Assembly: GCA_963812255.1 (NCBI GenBank)
Contig: CAWEUM010000006.1
Span: 1-64,000, forward strand
DNA from: DATJGR01 sp963812255
GTDB taxonomy: Bacteria > Pseudomonadota > Gammaproteobacteria > Pseudomonadales > Azotimanducaceae
Direction: 5' to 3'
Length of the DNA stretch: 64,000 bases
The position numbers were made by a program, and so were the translations under genes. Below, piece by piece: positions 1-8,424 of the stretch; the first letter of the stretch is position 1, and every line of letters begins with the position of its first letter. The notes beneath the pieces are model-generated. The model searched no databases. It saw only the letters and a list, made by a program, of their open reading frames with translations, and was not told the DNA's origin.

Positions 1-50
1 CAATAAAATCAAATGGTTACCAGTTAGACTCTTAAAATACAAGACGTGCG

Positions 51-70
51 TGGGTGCGACTTGGGTGCGA
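51..70. repeat. Tandem 9-bp direct repeat TGGGTGCGA
   Basis: TGGGTGCGA occurs at 51-59 and 62-70, 11 bp apart, about one helical turn. The core TGGGTGC recurs, in both orientations, directly upstream of the integrase pseudogene near 5453-5469. Repeats at both ends of an island next to its integrase could be arm-type recombinase sites or a regulator's operator; this is inference. Confidence 0.4.
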
Positions 71-105
71 ACAACAAAAACGGACTCGCTCAACGAAGGT
101 AAACC

Positions 106-2385
106 TTGCTCGAACGAATCAAATATGTGGCCGGCATCGGTCGATTCGAATCAGCTGCGGCGAAAGTTGAGTTCGCACCCCTAACCCTCATCTATGCCCA
201 AAATGGAAAGGGAAAGTCCACCCTCAGCGACATCCTTCGATCGTTAGCTTCCGGTGATCCAACTGCGGTGCTGAGACGCGCACGCCTCGGCGCGACGTCC
301 CCCCCAAAAGTGGTGATGCAGCTGAGTCAAGGCGACGTGGTCTTTGAGCACGGCAAATGGAGCGCTACCGACCTACCGACCATCTCGGTTTTTGACGAAC
401 AGTTCGTCAATAAGAACATCTTTTCCGGAATTCAGATTGACCCAGAGCACCGTAAGAACCTGCATCATCTGGTCATTGGTCACCAGGGTGTGGTGTTGGA
501 TCAGCGTGTGAACAAGGTGACCGACGAAATTAACGGCATACAAACCGAGATTCGGATCACCTCGCAGGCATTTGACCGGTCGCTACTCGCGGGATTCTCG
601 GTGGAACGTTTCTGCGCACTTGAGCCCACCCAAGACCTCGACGAAGAGATTGAACGGGCAGAACAGAATGTTGCGATCCTTCGAGATGCTCAAGTAGTCA
701 AGAATGGAGATGAATTTGAAGGCATTCGGTTGCCGTTATTCGATCGAGCCAAGCTGGAGCAATTGGCGAATGCGACCTTAGACGAGTTACAAGCGGACGC
801 AGTAAAAGCGGTTCGGCGCCATTTGTCCGCGCTCGGCGAACAAGAGGAGGACTGGCTCAGACGTGGCGTTGAACTATCCGATGGACGCGAGGACTGCCCC
901 TTCTGCGGTCAGTCGCTCGACGGCGTGGAACTCTTGGAACACTACCAAGCTTATTTTTCCTCGCGCTACAAGCAACACTTGGAATTGATCCAGGATTATC
1001 AATCGCAAATCGACCGCACCTTCGGCTCGGCAACGATGGCCACGTTTCAGCGAGCCATTCAGAAAAATCGCGAACGCCACCAATTTTGGCAAACGTACGT
1101 GGACACGCTTCCCGACTACACCCCAGACCTGGATTTTTTCGCGACGACGTGGACAACATTTAGCGAGCAAATCAGCGAAATCGTCGCGCGAAAGCTCCGA
1201 GCACCGCTCGATCGGGTAGACCTAGGCGCCGACACCAGAGCGTCGATAGAAGCCTACGCGCATATCGAACAGTCGATTGATACCGACAACCTATCGCTGC
1301 ACATCGCGAACGAATTGATCCGAGCTGCGAAGGAGAAAGCCTCGAACGGCGATTTCGCGGTCGCTCTCGGCGCCCTTCGAGATCTGCAGTCGCGAAAGAA
1401 GCGCTTCGAGCCCGACGTTGACGAACGCTGCCGCTCCTATCTCACTTTGACTCGAAGAAAGGCCAACCTCGAAAGGGAACGCGCTGAGGCTCGGCGGGGC
1501 TTGGACGAGTATCGATCCTCTGTATTTCCGACCTACCAAACACGCATCAATCGGCACCTTGCGACTTTCAATGCAGGATTCCGAATACAAGACTTCGCGG
1601 CAACCAATCCTCGAGGCGGCACCAGCAGCGCATTTCAAATCTTGGTCAACGAACATCCGGTGCCTCTTTCGTCGTCCGGGGATCCACATCAGCCTGACTT
1701 CGCGTCGACACTGAGCGCCGGGGACCGAAACACACTGGCTCTTGCGTTCTTTTTCTCTCATCTTGACGACCTGGACCGCGACACGATCGTAGTCATCGAC
1801 GAACCTTCGTCGAGCTTGGATGATGCGCGATCGGTCGTCACGGCTCAGGAGATCCGCGCGCTTTCTTCGAGATTCAGTCAGGTGATCGTTCTGTCCCATG
1901 TCCAATCACTACTTTGTGAGATTTGGAATTTCGCCAAAGACGAGGTCGCTGCACTTTGCATTCAACCGTCCGGATCAAACTCGTCCGTAATCGGGCACTG
2001 GGACATCAGCGACGCCGCAGTAACTCAACATGATCTCGATTCCAAAGCGCTTCGAGAATTCATCGCGTCGCCGACACAGAACCAATGCAAAGACGTGGCG
2101 CAATTACTTCGACCTCTGCTGGAAAGCTTCCTTCGGGTCGCCTGCCCCAAGCTGTTCCCTCCTGGTCAGCTGCTGGGTCAATTCATTACTCAGGCGAAGC
2201 AGGCAGCCCAAAATGGCGATCCTGTGATATCGGTTGGGAGACTCAGCGAACTCGAGAATTTAAATACTTATGCGAGTCGCTTCCACCATGAGACTCGACT
2301 ATGGCGAAGCAATCTCAACGCGATCACGTTTGACGAACTCTTCGGCTACGCAAAGCGAGTTGCGACCTTCATTTCGTTGCTTTAG
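106..2385 (+). CDS. SMC/RloC-like AAA ATPase with zinc-hook motif (putative defence protein)
   Basis: This 759-residue protein has the split ATPase head of SMC/Rad50-like proteins. Walker A (AQNGKGKST) is at residues 31-39, an ABC-type signature (LSAGDRNTLALAF) near 536-548, and Walker B (TIVVIDEPSSSLDD) near 560-573. Between the halves lies a charged, probably coiled-coil region with CPFC at 264-267, a zinc-hook-like motif. This layout matches the AAA_13 family that includes the anticodon nucleases PrrC and RloC. The last 150 residues form a separate domain that could be the effector; I could not confirm a nuclease triad there. The start is TTG, with GAAGG 7-11 bases upstream. Cytoplasmic, DNA- or RNA-directed. 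It sits alone on this strand, facing the island's Rep/integrase block, so island-borne anti-phage defence is the likeliest role. Confidence 0.75.
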   Translation: MLERIKYVAGIGRFESAAAKVEFAPLTLIYAQNGKGKSTLSDILRSLASGDPTAVLRRARLGATSPPKVVMQLSQGDVVFEHGKWSATDLPTISVFDEQFVNKNIFSGIQIDPEHRKNLHHLVIGHQGVVLDQRVNKVTDEINGIQTEIRITSQAFDRSLLAGFSVERFCALEPTQDLDEEIERAEQNVAILRDAQVVKNGDEFEGIRLPLFDRAKLEQLANATLDELQADAVKAVRRHLSALGEQEEDWLRRGVELSDGREDCPFCGQSLDGVELLEHYQAYFSSRYKQHLELIQDYQSQIDRTFGSATMATFQRAIQKNRERHQFWQTYVDTLPDYTPDLDFFATTWTTFSEQISEIVARKLRAPLDRVDLGADTRASIEAYAHIEQSIDTDNLSLHIANELIRAAKEKASNGDFAVALGALRDLQSRKKRFEPDVDERCRSYLTLTRRKANLERERAEARRGLDEYRSSVFPTYQTRINRHLATFNAGFRIQDFAATNPRGGTSSAFQILVNEHPVPLSSSGDPHQPDFASTLSAGDRNTLALAFFFSHLDDLDRDTIVVIDEPSSSLDDARSVVTAQEIRALSSRFSQVIVLSHVQSLLCEIWNFAKDEVAALCIQPSGSNSSVIGHWDISDAAVTQHDLDSKALREFIASPTQNQCKDVAQLLRPLLESFLRVACPKLFPPGQLLGQFITQAKQAAQNGDPVISVGRLSELENLNTYASRFHHETRLWRSNLNAITFDELFGYAKRVATFISLL

Positions 2386-2424
2386 GCGTACCTATCCCAT
2401 CAAGCTAACGAGGATAGGTACGCC
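2385..2424. terminator. Hairpin between convergent genes
   Basis: A perfect 13-bp inverted repeat (GGCGTACCTATCC / GGATAGGTACGCC) with a 14-base loop begins in the ATPase stop codon and ends before the convergent rep gene. There is no T-tract, so it may be a bidirectional stem rather than a classical intrinsic terminator. Confidence 0.5.
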
Positions 2425-2459
2425 CTCCGCCGCGGGTGAGATGCCACGCGACGCGCTCT

Positions 2460-3068
2460 CTAGCGAGAGACATCCATCTGTTGCTGGGAACGGTAGTTCT
2501 TTAGCGATTCACTGAGCTCTAGGTCGCCGCCCTTCACTACATATTTGCTCACGTAGTTGGTGACTGCGCCAAGGCCGTGCGTGATTGGATCGACGCGCGC
2601 GATCCCTTCAATTTCGTACCAGCGATTACGCGCATCTCTGCGCGAGACTCGCAAATTCAAATCCTCCGCATCTGCGAGAAGCGCGTGGAAGTGAATCACG
2701 CCGCGTTTCTGCAGCTCCGTCGCGAGCGCCCAATAGACTCCCTTGGTCCGGCGTCGATAGTGTCGGCCGTGGGCTCTACGATTCACCCAATCGATCCAGC
2801 GTCCATACTTCTTTCGTGCCGCCTCAGGATGGACGTTGTCCTGAAAGGTCAGCGTGGCCAACCACTGCCACTCGTAGCGCTCAAGAAAGTCGGCGTAGGC
2901 GGCTCGAAGTCGCGACCTAGCCGATGTCGACGCCACCTGGTTTACCAAGTCCCGGCCGGTGGCCGGGACTTTCCCCAGGTTCGCATCTCGGTCGCCAGCG
3001 TCAATGAGCTTGTCGCCCTTCGGGCGACACTCCTCATTGACCCCGGCCGATCCGAGATGCGCGCTCAT
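2460..3068 (-). CDS. HUH-type rolling-circle Rep-like protein
   Basis: The 202-residue product has the three motifs of HUH replication/relaxase proteins: motif 1 LATLTFQ, motif 2 GVIHFHALLAD (His-Phe-His metal site) and motif 3 YVSKYVVKGG with the catalytic Tyr and Lys. Such enzymes nick one strand at an origin and stay covalently linked through tyrosine. The ATG at 3068 overlaps the stop of the upstream small gene (ATGA), suggesting translational coupling. The first 40 residues are encoded by two strong hairpins and look non-conserved, so translation may instead begin near GTG 2936. At about 200 residues it is shorter than most plasmid Reps, as in satellite or integrative elements. The function of Rep in an element that also has an integrase is inferred. 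Confidence 0.75.
   Translation of the reverse strand: MSAHLGSAGVNEECRPKGDKLIDAGDRDANLGKVPATGRDLVNQVASTSARSRLRAAYADFLERYEWQWLATLTFQDNVHPEAARKKYGRWIDWVNRRAHGRHYRRRTKGVYWALATELQKRGVIHFHALLADAEDLNLRVSRRDARNRWYEIEGIARVDPITHGLGAVTNYVSKYVVKGGDLELSESLKNYRSQQQMDVSR
2947..2971. repeat. 11-bp-stem hairpin beside rep
   Basis: AAGTCCCGGCC, loop GGT, then GGCCGGGACTT: a perfect 11-bp stem in the 5' part of the rep reading frame. With the second hairpin at 3000-3041 it could form a double-strand origin next to its Rep. It is followed on the plus strand by TTT, so a terminator role is also possible. Confidence 0.55.
3000..3041. repeat. Two-tier hairpin beside rep (candidate origin)
   Basis: The outer stem GTCAATGAG/CTCATTGAC (9 bp) and the inner stem TGTCGCCC/GGGCGACA (8 bp, TTC loop) are separated by a small internal loop, giving a 42-base cruciform-prone element. 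It lies within the first codons of the long rep frame, directly after the gene overlap. Confidence 0.55.
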
Positions 3069-3346
3069 TGATCGTCCGACTTAACGGATGTCCGAGGCAG
3101 CATCACCTGGTCGCGAAACCAGCAAGCACACACCGCCCTGGCGTCGTTCTCCGTCCCTCCGAAATCCATCGCGCGATAGAGGGCCTTGAGTTGCGGCATT
3201 GTCACTGTGCCCTGATACATTTCCAGGCGCTCGATGTACTCCTCGCAAATCAGAATGTTTTTCTTCGCCGGCGAGGGAGGCGCGTACCTATTCACTTCTG
3301 CGCTCCAACTCGCGAACGAAAGCCACCAGCGCGCCTTCGCTGACAC
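3065..3346 (-). CDS. Small hypothetical island protein
   Basis: This 93-residue protein has no family I recognise. It has a basic, Trp-rich start, an acidic central helix (EEYIERLEMYQG) and a Cys/Arg-rich end. It overlaps rep downstream by four bases (ATGA) and overlaps the 3' end of the HTH gene upstream by about 60 bp, so the true start may be an internal Met or alternative codon. Its place between the HTH regulator and Rep suggests a role in element replication or its control. Function unknown. Confidence 0.45.
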   Translation of the reverse strand: MSAKARWWLSFASWSAEVNRYAPPSPAKKNILICEEYIERLEMYQGTVTMPQLKALYRAMDFGGTENDARAVCACWFRDQVMLPRTSVKSDDQ

Positions 3347-3491
3347 GTCTTGATCGTCCCAATTTGAAAGACTTCAGCTGCTTGTCACGGATCGCACGCC
3401 AAAGTTTTGTTTCAGGGAGATTGGTCCGTTTCGCCGCCTGCGGTACGGAGTACGCAAGAGCCCTTGCAGAGATGTCTGTCGCTTCAGCCAT
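3288..3491 (-). CDS. Helix-turn-helix excisionase/AlpA-like DNA-binding protein
   Basis: From the ATG at 3491 the product is 67 residues. It has a MerR/excisionase-type winged helix: SVPQAAKRTNLPETKLWRAI (helix-turn-helix) followed by a basic wing, LKSFKLGRSRRVSEGAL, and a C-terminal helix. Small proteins of this kind act as recombination directionality factors or regulators in integrative elements. A longer reading frame reaches 3590, but the homologous part begins near the chosen Met. It lies in a minus-strand series with the integrase and rep, consistent with the island's regulatory module. Confidence 0.7.
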   Translation of the reverse strand: MAEATDISARALAYSVPQAAKRTNLPETKLWRAIRDKQLKSFKLGRSRRVSEGALVAFVRELERRSE

Positions 3492-3590
3492 TTGTAACGT
3501 CTCGTTGCCTAGGCTGAATACTACTGACCCCCAACAATTAGCTTGGCGATAAACGGGACCAGAATTTGTGGTCGTTATTCGCCAACGCAT

Positions 3591-3773
3591 TCACGCAGCT
3601 GCGAACGAGTGCCTGACGTCTGCAGTGATCTCAAACGCATCGAATGCAGCGGTCACGATTTCGTGGAAGGCACTTCGATCAGACTTCGGAGGCAGACGTC
3701 CGAACACCTCCACATAAGCCTGTGCGACCTTGAACGCGAATGTCTGTTCAGTTGCTCGGCCAGGCCGGCCCAC
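3591..3773 (-). CDS. Hypothetical small protein
   Basis: A 60-residue protein, Ala/Phe-rich, predicted helical (FAFKVAQAYVEVFGRLPPK), with no cysteine or obvious motif. It is collinear with the other minus-strand island genes. I see no family match. The C-terminal SDRSAFHEIVTAAFDAFEI looks amphipathic, as in small regulators. A longer, overlapping frame on the same strand (3653-3943) lacks protein-like composition and was not chosen. Confidence 0.4.
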   Translation of the reverse strand: MGRPGRATEQTFAFKVAQAYVEVFGRLPPKSDRSAFHEIVTAAFDAFEITADVRHSFAAA

Positions 3774-3863
3774 TGGATGAGGTTTTGCAGAAATGGAATC
3801 GACGGCAGCGCGCAGATAGCGCCAATCGCGACATGTCCACCGGTCGCGTGTACCGGAAATGCG

Positions 3864-4247
3864 TCATCGCGTATCGTTCTTGTGCCGGTCAGGTTGCGGC
3901 TCTTCAATGTCCTCGTAATCGGGTTCGAATGGCGGGCCGTCATCCCAGCGCGCCCTTTCTTCCAGGCATTGAAAATCGAAGATCTCCGAATTCAGGACTT
4001 GAAGCGCAGCGTCCGGTAGGTGTTCCAGTTCCTTCTCGGCTTCTGCTAGGTGAGACCGAATTCGCTCGAGCGCCTTCCGTTCCCCCGCATCTAGCATTCG
4101 CGGTGCGGAAATCGGTTTCTTCAGGATGACGGTCCACCGCTCTACTTCGCTGATGAACCGCTCAACCTGATCGGGCGTGCCGATGAATCTTGCTTCTTCG
4201 TCAGGGTACCCACCAGCACAACAGTAGGTTTTCGCGTGTCTCGTCAT
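3864..4247 (-). CDS. Hypothetical protein with acidic C-terminus
   Basis: A 127-residue protein read from ATG 4247; a TTG one codon earlier is also possible. It begins with a Cys/His-containing segment (RHAKTYCCAGGYPDEEARF), followed by helical regions rich in Glu/Lys and an acidic tail (EPDYEDIEEPQPDRHKND). I recognise no family. It sits just downstream of the integrase pseudogene, in the same orientation, so it belongs to the first island. Confidence 0.5.
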   Translation of the reverse strand: MTRHAKTYCCAGGYPDEEARFIGTPDQVERFISEVERWTVILKKPISAPRMLDAGERKALERIRSHLAEAEKELEHLPDAALQVLNSEIFDFQCLEERARWDDGPPFEPDYEDIEEPQPDRHKNDTR

Positions 4248-4268
4248 CAAACCGAAAGGCCTATCTCC

Positions 4269-5443
4269 TCAGCCATTGAGCATACCCACCGCTTCACGAA
4301 GGTGATCAGGGGCAAGATGCGAGTACCTCATCGTCGTCTGAAGGTCAGCGTGTCCTAGTAATTCCCTCACTGTGTTTAGCGGGACACCGTTCATGACCAG
4401 CCGGGATGCAAAATGGTGCCGCATGTCGTGCCACTTGAACTCACCAACGCCAGCATCCGCCAAAATGGCATTCCCACGCTTTGCGCACGTTATCAAACCG
4501 ACCAACGCGTCCTTGAAAGACATATCCGGTCGATCCGCTGAGTGGCCGCCAATGTTTCAGCACATCAGAGGCTTCGGCGTTCAACGGTACGTGTCGCGAG
4601 CGTCGGCTCTTTGAGTTCGTCGCGGGTACGAACACGAATTCATCGCTGACGTTTTCCCAACGCAGACTGAAGAGTTCGCCCTGACGCAGGCCCGTGTTCA
4701 ACGAAAGCAACACCATGGGTCGTAAGTGGTCTGCGAATTTGTGGCCCTTGAGTTCTGGCAGCAGCCCATAGCCACGTTTCCGTCGCCATTGGTTGGCGCT
4801 CGCTCGTTCACGTTTGAGACGCCACTCTCTAACGATCAGGTTTCGACGCAGACTCGTCTCTTCATCCGAAGACAAAAATCGGACTCGATGCTCCTGATCA
4901 ACCTTCAGCCTTCGCAAAAATTTCAACGGGTGATCTGGGATGACACGTCGCCGGTGCGCAAATGAAAGCACCGCCTTCAGCGCCGATACGTAGCGATTGA
5001 TGCTGCTCGGCTTGTATCCCTTCGCGAATTAACTGCGCGCGCCAGTCCTCAATCAGCTGCTCGGTAAACTCAACGAGCTCCATATCTCCGAACTCGCGCC
5101 GGAAGCGGACGAGATTGCTCAGATGCTTCAGGTTGCGGTGGTCGAGCGCATACGCGGGAATGTAGGTTTCCGTGAGAAATGCTTCGAGTGTTGGGATCGT
5201 TACAGCGTTGCGTTCGCGTGTCCTCTCGTCTCGACATCGCGTGCGCGCCAGCTTCGTACCGAGTTGCGGCCACATCCCCAACTTGGTCTTTTTCCGCCCG
5301 CGGTCTTCGTAAAGCCAAAACGAAACGTGACCCGATGGGCGCAGCCGTGCGACGAGTCCTGGCTCGACGGTGTCGTAGATTTCGATAGCGACATCGGGCC
5401 TGCTTTGCGCCCGAAGGAGACTGTCAGAGATTCGAAACTTCAT
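4269..5443 (-). pseudogene. Tyrosine-recombinase integrase, two frameshifts
   Basis: Three consecutive frames together make a full-length phage-type integrase. Frame 1 (from ATG 5443) gives the arm-binding and core-binding domains. Near 5018-5020 the frame must change to continue as SSINRYVSALKAVLSFAHRR. The catalytic domain then carries the first Arg (TGLRQGELFSLRW). A second shift near 4471-4475 is needed to reach the box-II part (HDMRHHFASRLVMNG, LGHADLQTTMRYSHL), with the H-x-x-R and the tyrosine. Both shifts fall at CCC runs on the plus strand. The gene lies next to the tRNA-Arg(CCT) repeat at 5591-5635. Integration activity is therefore probably lost, unless the shifts are base-calling errors. 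Neighbouring long genes are intact, which favours true decay. Confidence 0.85.
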
Positions 5444-5452
5444 GGTTGCCCC

Positions 5453-5469
5453 GCACCCACCGTGGGTGC
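5453..5469. repeat. Inverted repeat upstream of integrase
   Basis: GCACCCA-CCG-TGGGTGC, a 7-bp stem with a 3-base loop, lies 10 bp upstream of the integrase start. The half-site TGGGTGC equals the core of the direct repeat at 51-70, so it may be an operator or integrase arm site. Confidence 0.4.
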
Positions 5470-5590
5470 AATCTTCATAGGATTCTGACCGGGAACGGAC
5501 CGAAACGACATTAAATGACATTAGTAACTTATTGATTTAATGTCATTTTTTCACATATGTGTTTTTAGAAGGAAAGAGCGCCAGTTTTTT

Positions 5591-5635
5591 CTCCTAAGGG
5601 GCAGGTCACAGGTTCAAATCCTGTCCGGGGCGCCA
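5591..5635 (+). other. 3' half of tRNA-Arg(CCT): island attachment site
   Basis: The sequence begins with the anticodon loop CTCCTAA (anticodon CCT), continues through the anticodon 3' stem GGGGC, variable loop, T-arm ACAGG-TTCAAAT-CCTGT and acceptor CCGGGGC, and ends GCCA. No 5' half precedes it, so it is not a functional tRNA. It is the direct repeat left by integration at a tRNA 3' end, with one decayed integrase on each side. Confidence 0.85.
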
Positions 5636-5651
5636 ACATCCAGTTGGCAGA

Positions 5652-6392
5652 TCAAGCAGTTAGCGACTCGGCATCCTTCGCGGGCACGTTCTGGGCACAT
5701 TTTCCCATCGCAATGTTCAATTGCTCGCGATCGCCCTCGGTGCTGATCCACTTCGCATGCGTCGTGAAGAACATCTGCGGGCTGTGACCGAGTTGCTTCG
5801 CAATGAACGCAGGCGCCGGGCCGTTGGTGAGCCCAACACTCGCGTAAGTGTGTCGCCATGGGTACGGACCTGTACGGCGTCGTACGCCCGTCTGCGTGTG
5901 TGCGGCATCGAAGTACACGTTCAACTCGGTACCGGAATACCGCAAGCGCGAAAACCTGACGCAGGCTCAAGATCGCGTTCTTTCGCGTCTTTGTGGTTGT
6001 CCCATTCGATCGTGTCGTCGATTTCCTGCAACCGCTGCACGCGGACACCAAGCGATCGGAGTCTTGCCCAACGCCGGAAACCAGAATTGGTTAAGCGCAT
6101 CGCGCGAAGTGTTACGGCTCGACAGTGCGAGCCGGAACTGGTCGCCGGCAACCAGCGCGGGGTCGAGGTACGCCTGCGTAACGGGTTCGAACAACTTCGT
6201 CGACCTTGGTTCGGAGGTCCGCAGACCGTAGCGCGTATCGTCCTTGCGTTCCTTTCGAATGCGAGCCGCCTCTGCAATGTTCCGCTCGGTCGGTTTCAAC
6301 GTCAGCATTTCGAAGACGCGCTCGCCCTTTACCTGGTAGCTGATCTGCAATCGTCCGCGTTTGATGCGGACGCCTGCTGGCATTTCACCCAT
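5652..6392 (-). pseudogene. Second tyrosine integrase, degraded
   Basis: From ATG 6392 the N-terminal part resembles integrases with a DUF3596-type arm domain: GVRIKRGRLQISYQVKGE then RNIAEAARIRKERK. The frame is lost after about 130 residues. A second frame ending at 5652 carries the catalytic end: PYPWRHTYASVGLTNG with box-II R-H-T, AKQLGHSPQMFFTTHAKWI, and a tail. The middle of the catalytic domain, including the first Arg region, is missing or scrambled, so this is a deletion/frameshift pseudogene. It adjoins the tRNA-Arg repeat, as expected for the integrase of the second segment (5636-8424). Confidence 0.8.
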
Positions 6393-6855
6393 TCTTCGCC
6401 CTCCAGTGTCTTAGGTAACACACTTTGTTGTGGAAACGGCGCTCATAGCGCCGCTTCGTGGCACGGCCTGGCAATCACGCTGCGCGGACCACTTTTGGAC
6501 GAACTTTTTGCGCCAGCCTGTGCCGCGGCGCACCGGGCGCATAGCGCGTGAGATTAGCGGCTCGGCACACTGTTCACCTCGTCGAATCGACCGGATGAAA
6601 GTGGCAAGCCTGGTGTGCGTGTGAGGGATTGCGGATGCGTCGAGCAGTTGGTTGGGGAAGAGGCAGCACCCGTCATCGAGACCGGGGTGCGTGGTGGGAT
6701 CAGCAGTCCTGTCCGAATTACGGCAACACCAACGCCTGACGCTTACCTCCGCCGACAAGAGCCCAACGATTCGCCAACAGCTTTAACGCTTGAGACCACC
6801 GTATGCTGACTTGGTCGAAAATTTCTCGGCAAGTCCGCTAAGGGGCGCTCTCAAA
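6393..6855. other. Gene-free stretch between integrase remnant and PEP-CTERM gene
   Basis: No reading frame here gives a credible protein, and I see no RNA gene. The last 25 bases hold a Shine-Dalgarno-like AAGGGGCG at 6839-6846 for the PEP-CTERM gene. The rest looks like decayed island DNA. Confidence 0.5.
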
Positions 6856-7431
6856 ATGAAGTTCAAAGCAGTATCGATGGGTACCGCCGCAATCGCACTT
6901 ACCACAACGCTTTTTGTTGGCCAGGCGGATGCAGGTATCTATTGCACGGGTGTTTCCACGACAAAGGACTACATGGAGGTCAGTGGCAGCTACGTCTCGT
7001 CATGTATCGACTCCGGAGTTGGCAACATCAACGGCAATGTCATCACCGACGACTTCTTTCTGGCTAATCCGGGCAGCGGCTATGTTGGGATCGGCGACGG
7101 GACATTCGTTCAGAGCACCAAGACCCAAACCAAAACCACTGGCACCTTTTCCATCGACGCCAATCTGTGGAACAGCTGGAACGACATTCTGATCGGATTC
7201 AAATTCGGTACAGGTAACAACCCAGACGAATGGTTCGTCTACGACCTCAAGGATTTGGTGTCTTCTGGTTCCTGGACGTTCTGGAATGTTTTTCGGCACG
7301 GTGGCGGTCTTTCCCATATTCAGCTCTACGGTTCAGGAAGCCCTACGCAAGTGCCTGAACCAGGGACCCTCGCGCTGCTTGGAGCTGGTCTACTCGGCCT
7401 CGGCCTCCTGCGCCGCAGACGCGCTGCCTGA
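6856..7431 (+). CDS. PEP-CTERM sorting-domain secreted protein
   Basis: This 191-residue protein has an N-terminal signal peptide (MKFKAVSMGTAAIALTTTLF, ending GQADA). The C-terminus is a textbook PEP-CTERM signal: VPEPGTLALLGAGLLGLGLL followed by RRRRAA. Such signals send proteins to exosortase for processing and surface display, often with extracellular polysaccharide. The mature part is rich in Gly, Ser, Thr, Asn and aromatic residues and contains two Cys; no enzyme motif is visible. The ATG at 6856 was chosen over an upstream frame start because it gives the signal peptide and follows AAGGGGCG. An intrinsic terminator follows. No exosortase gene is in the window, so it must be processed by one encoded elsewhere. 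Confidence 0.9.
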   Translation: MKFKAVSMGTAAIALTTTLFVGQADAGIYCTGVSTTKDYMEVSGSYVSSCIDSGVGNINGNVITDDFFLANPGSGYVGIGDGTFVQSTKTQTKTTGTFSIDANLWNSWNDILIGFKFGTGNNPDEWFVYDLKDLVSSGSWTFWNVFRHGGGLSHIQLYGSGSPTQVPEPGTLALLGAGLLGLGLLRRRRAA

Positions 7432-7452
7432 CGAGTTCGGCGTTTTGCAGAG

Positions 7453-7481
7453 AACCCGTCCAAGGGGCGGGTTTTCTTTTT
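7453..7481 (+). terminator. Rho-independent terminator after PEP-CTERM gene
   Basis: GAACCCGTCC-AAGG-GGCGGGTTTTC forms a GC-rich stem with one bulged T, followed by a run of Ts with a single C. It begins 21 bases after the stop codon. Confidence 0.8.
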
Positions 7482-8424
7482 GGGGTGCGCGGTTCGCACG
7501 CGAGTGCTGGCGGAACAGCGTCAATTCGATAGAAATGTCGAACCGCACCGGGCGCACCTCGCGCAGGCCATCAGGGATCTCGCGAATCGGTGCGCGTTCG
7601 TTTATTTCAGGCACTGGTGCGCTCAACTACGTGGCCCTCTAACGCAGAAATCGAAGCTCTCTTGGAAGACACACTCAGATATGCGGTGGTTCGCAATCAG
7701 TTGGCACAAAACCCAAGGTTTGCGGATGTGCATGTTGCAGCATCGACCGGCGACATCGATTTTCGTCCGGTGATTCGGGATGCGGAGAAGGTCCATTCGC
7801 TTGATCACATCGCACTTGCCAACTTGAACGCGCAACTTGAGGCCTTCGGCAAACATAGCCCACGCCTTAGCGAAGCTCATCAACGATGGCCGAACGGCCG
7901 TGTAGATCGGACTGAAGCGCCCGTGGACGCTGAAAAGGCTTACTCCGACGACCAGATATATCTGGAACTGCGTGTTGAGCTGGTCAATTCGCACGAAGTC
8001 GAGTCCGTCACGCGGGATCGCATCAAGTATTCATCCTCTGCGCGCCTCTGGGCGGGATGATGGTTGGGAGCGTCGAGTGCATGATCAAAGAATGGGCAGG
8101 AGACGATGCCGCGTTGGGCGACATATATTCTTACTTGAAGAAGGTCCCAAACGTTGAGCGAATCAGGCGCCTGTGCGAAGCATTCGTAGGGGCAGGTATT
8201 GATGTGAATAGGATCAACAGCGCGGGCGACGTGTGCACATGCACCCGGTCGAGTTGAGTTGATGTAAGCCGAAAACGTGGTGAGGTGTGCGAGATTTGCG
8301 CGCCTCCCAATGGCGAAATAGCTTCCGCGGGCACCCTTTCGGGCCAACGAATACGCCAGCGTACCCGACTCAGTAGAATCAACGGGTTGTGTACCCTATC
8401 CTACCCAGTCGTACTCGCCGAGCG
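7482..8424. other. Decayed island DNA without a clear gene
   Basis: Medium-length frames exist on both strands (for example plus 7590-8060 and minus 7623-7994), but none shows recognisable motifs, a good start site or consistent composition. Both strands are open at once over much of 7620-7990, as expected for GC-rich DNA or old pseudogenes. I assign no function. It is the interior of the second tRNA-Arg-flanked segment. Confidence 0.45.

Noticed and set aside
5591..5635. A complete tRNA-Arg(CCT)
   Set aside because: The sequence before the anticodon loop is T-rich and cannot pair with the 3' stem; it is a half-gene.
7590..8060. A real 156-residue plus-strand gene in the second segment
   Set aside because: The opposite strand is open over most of the same stretch, no start signal is visible, and the sequence matches no family I know.
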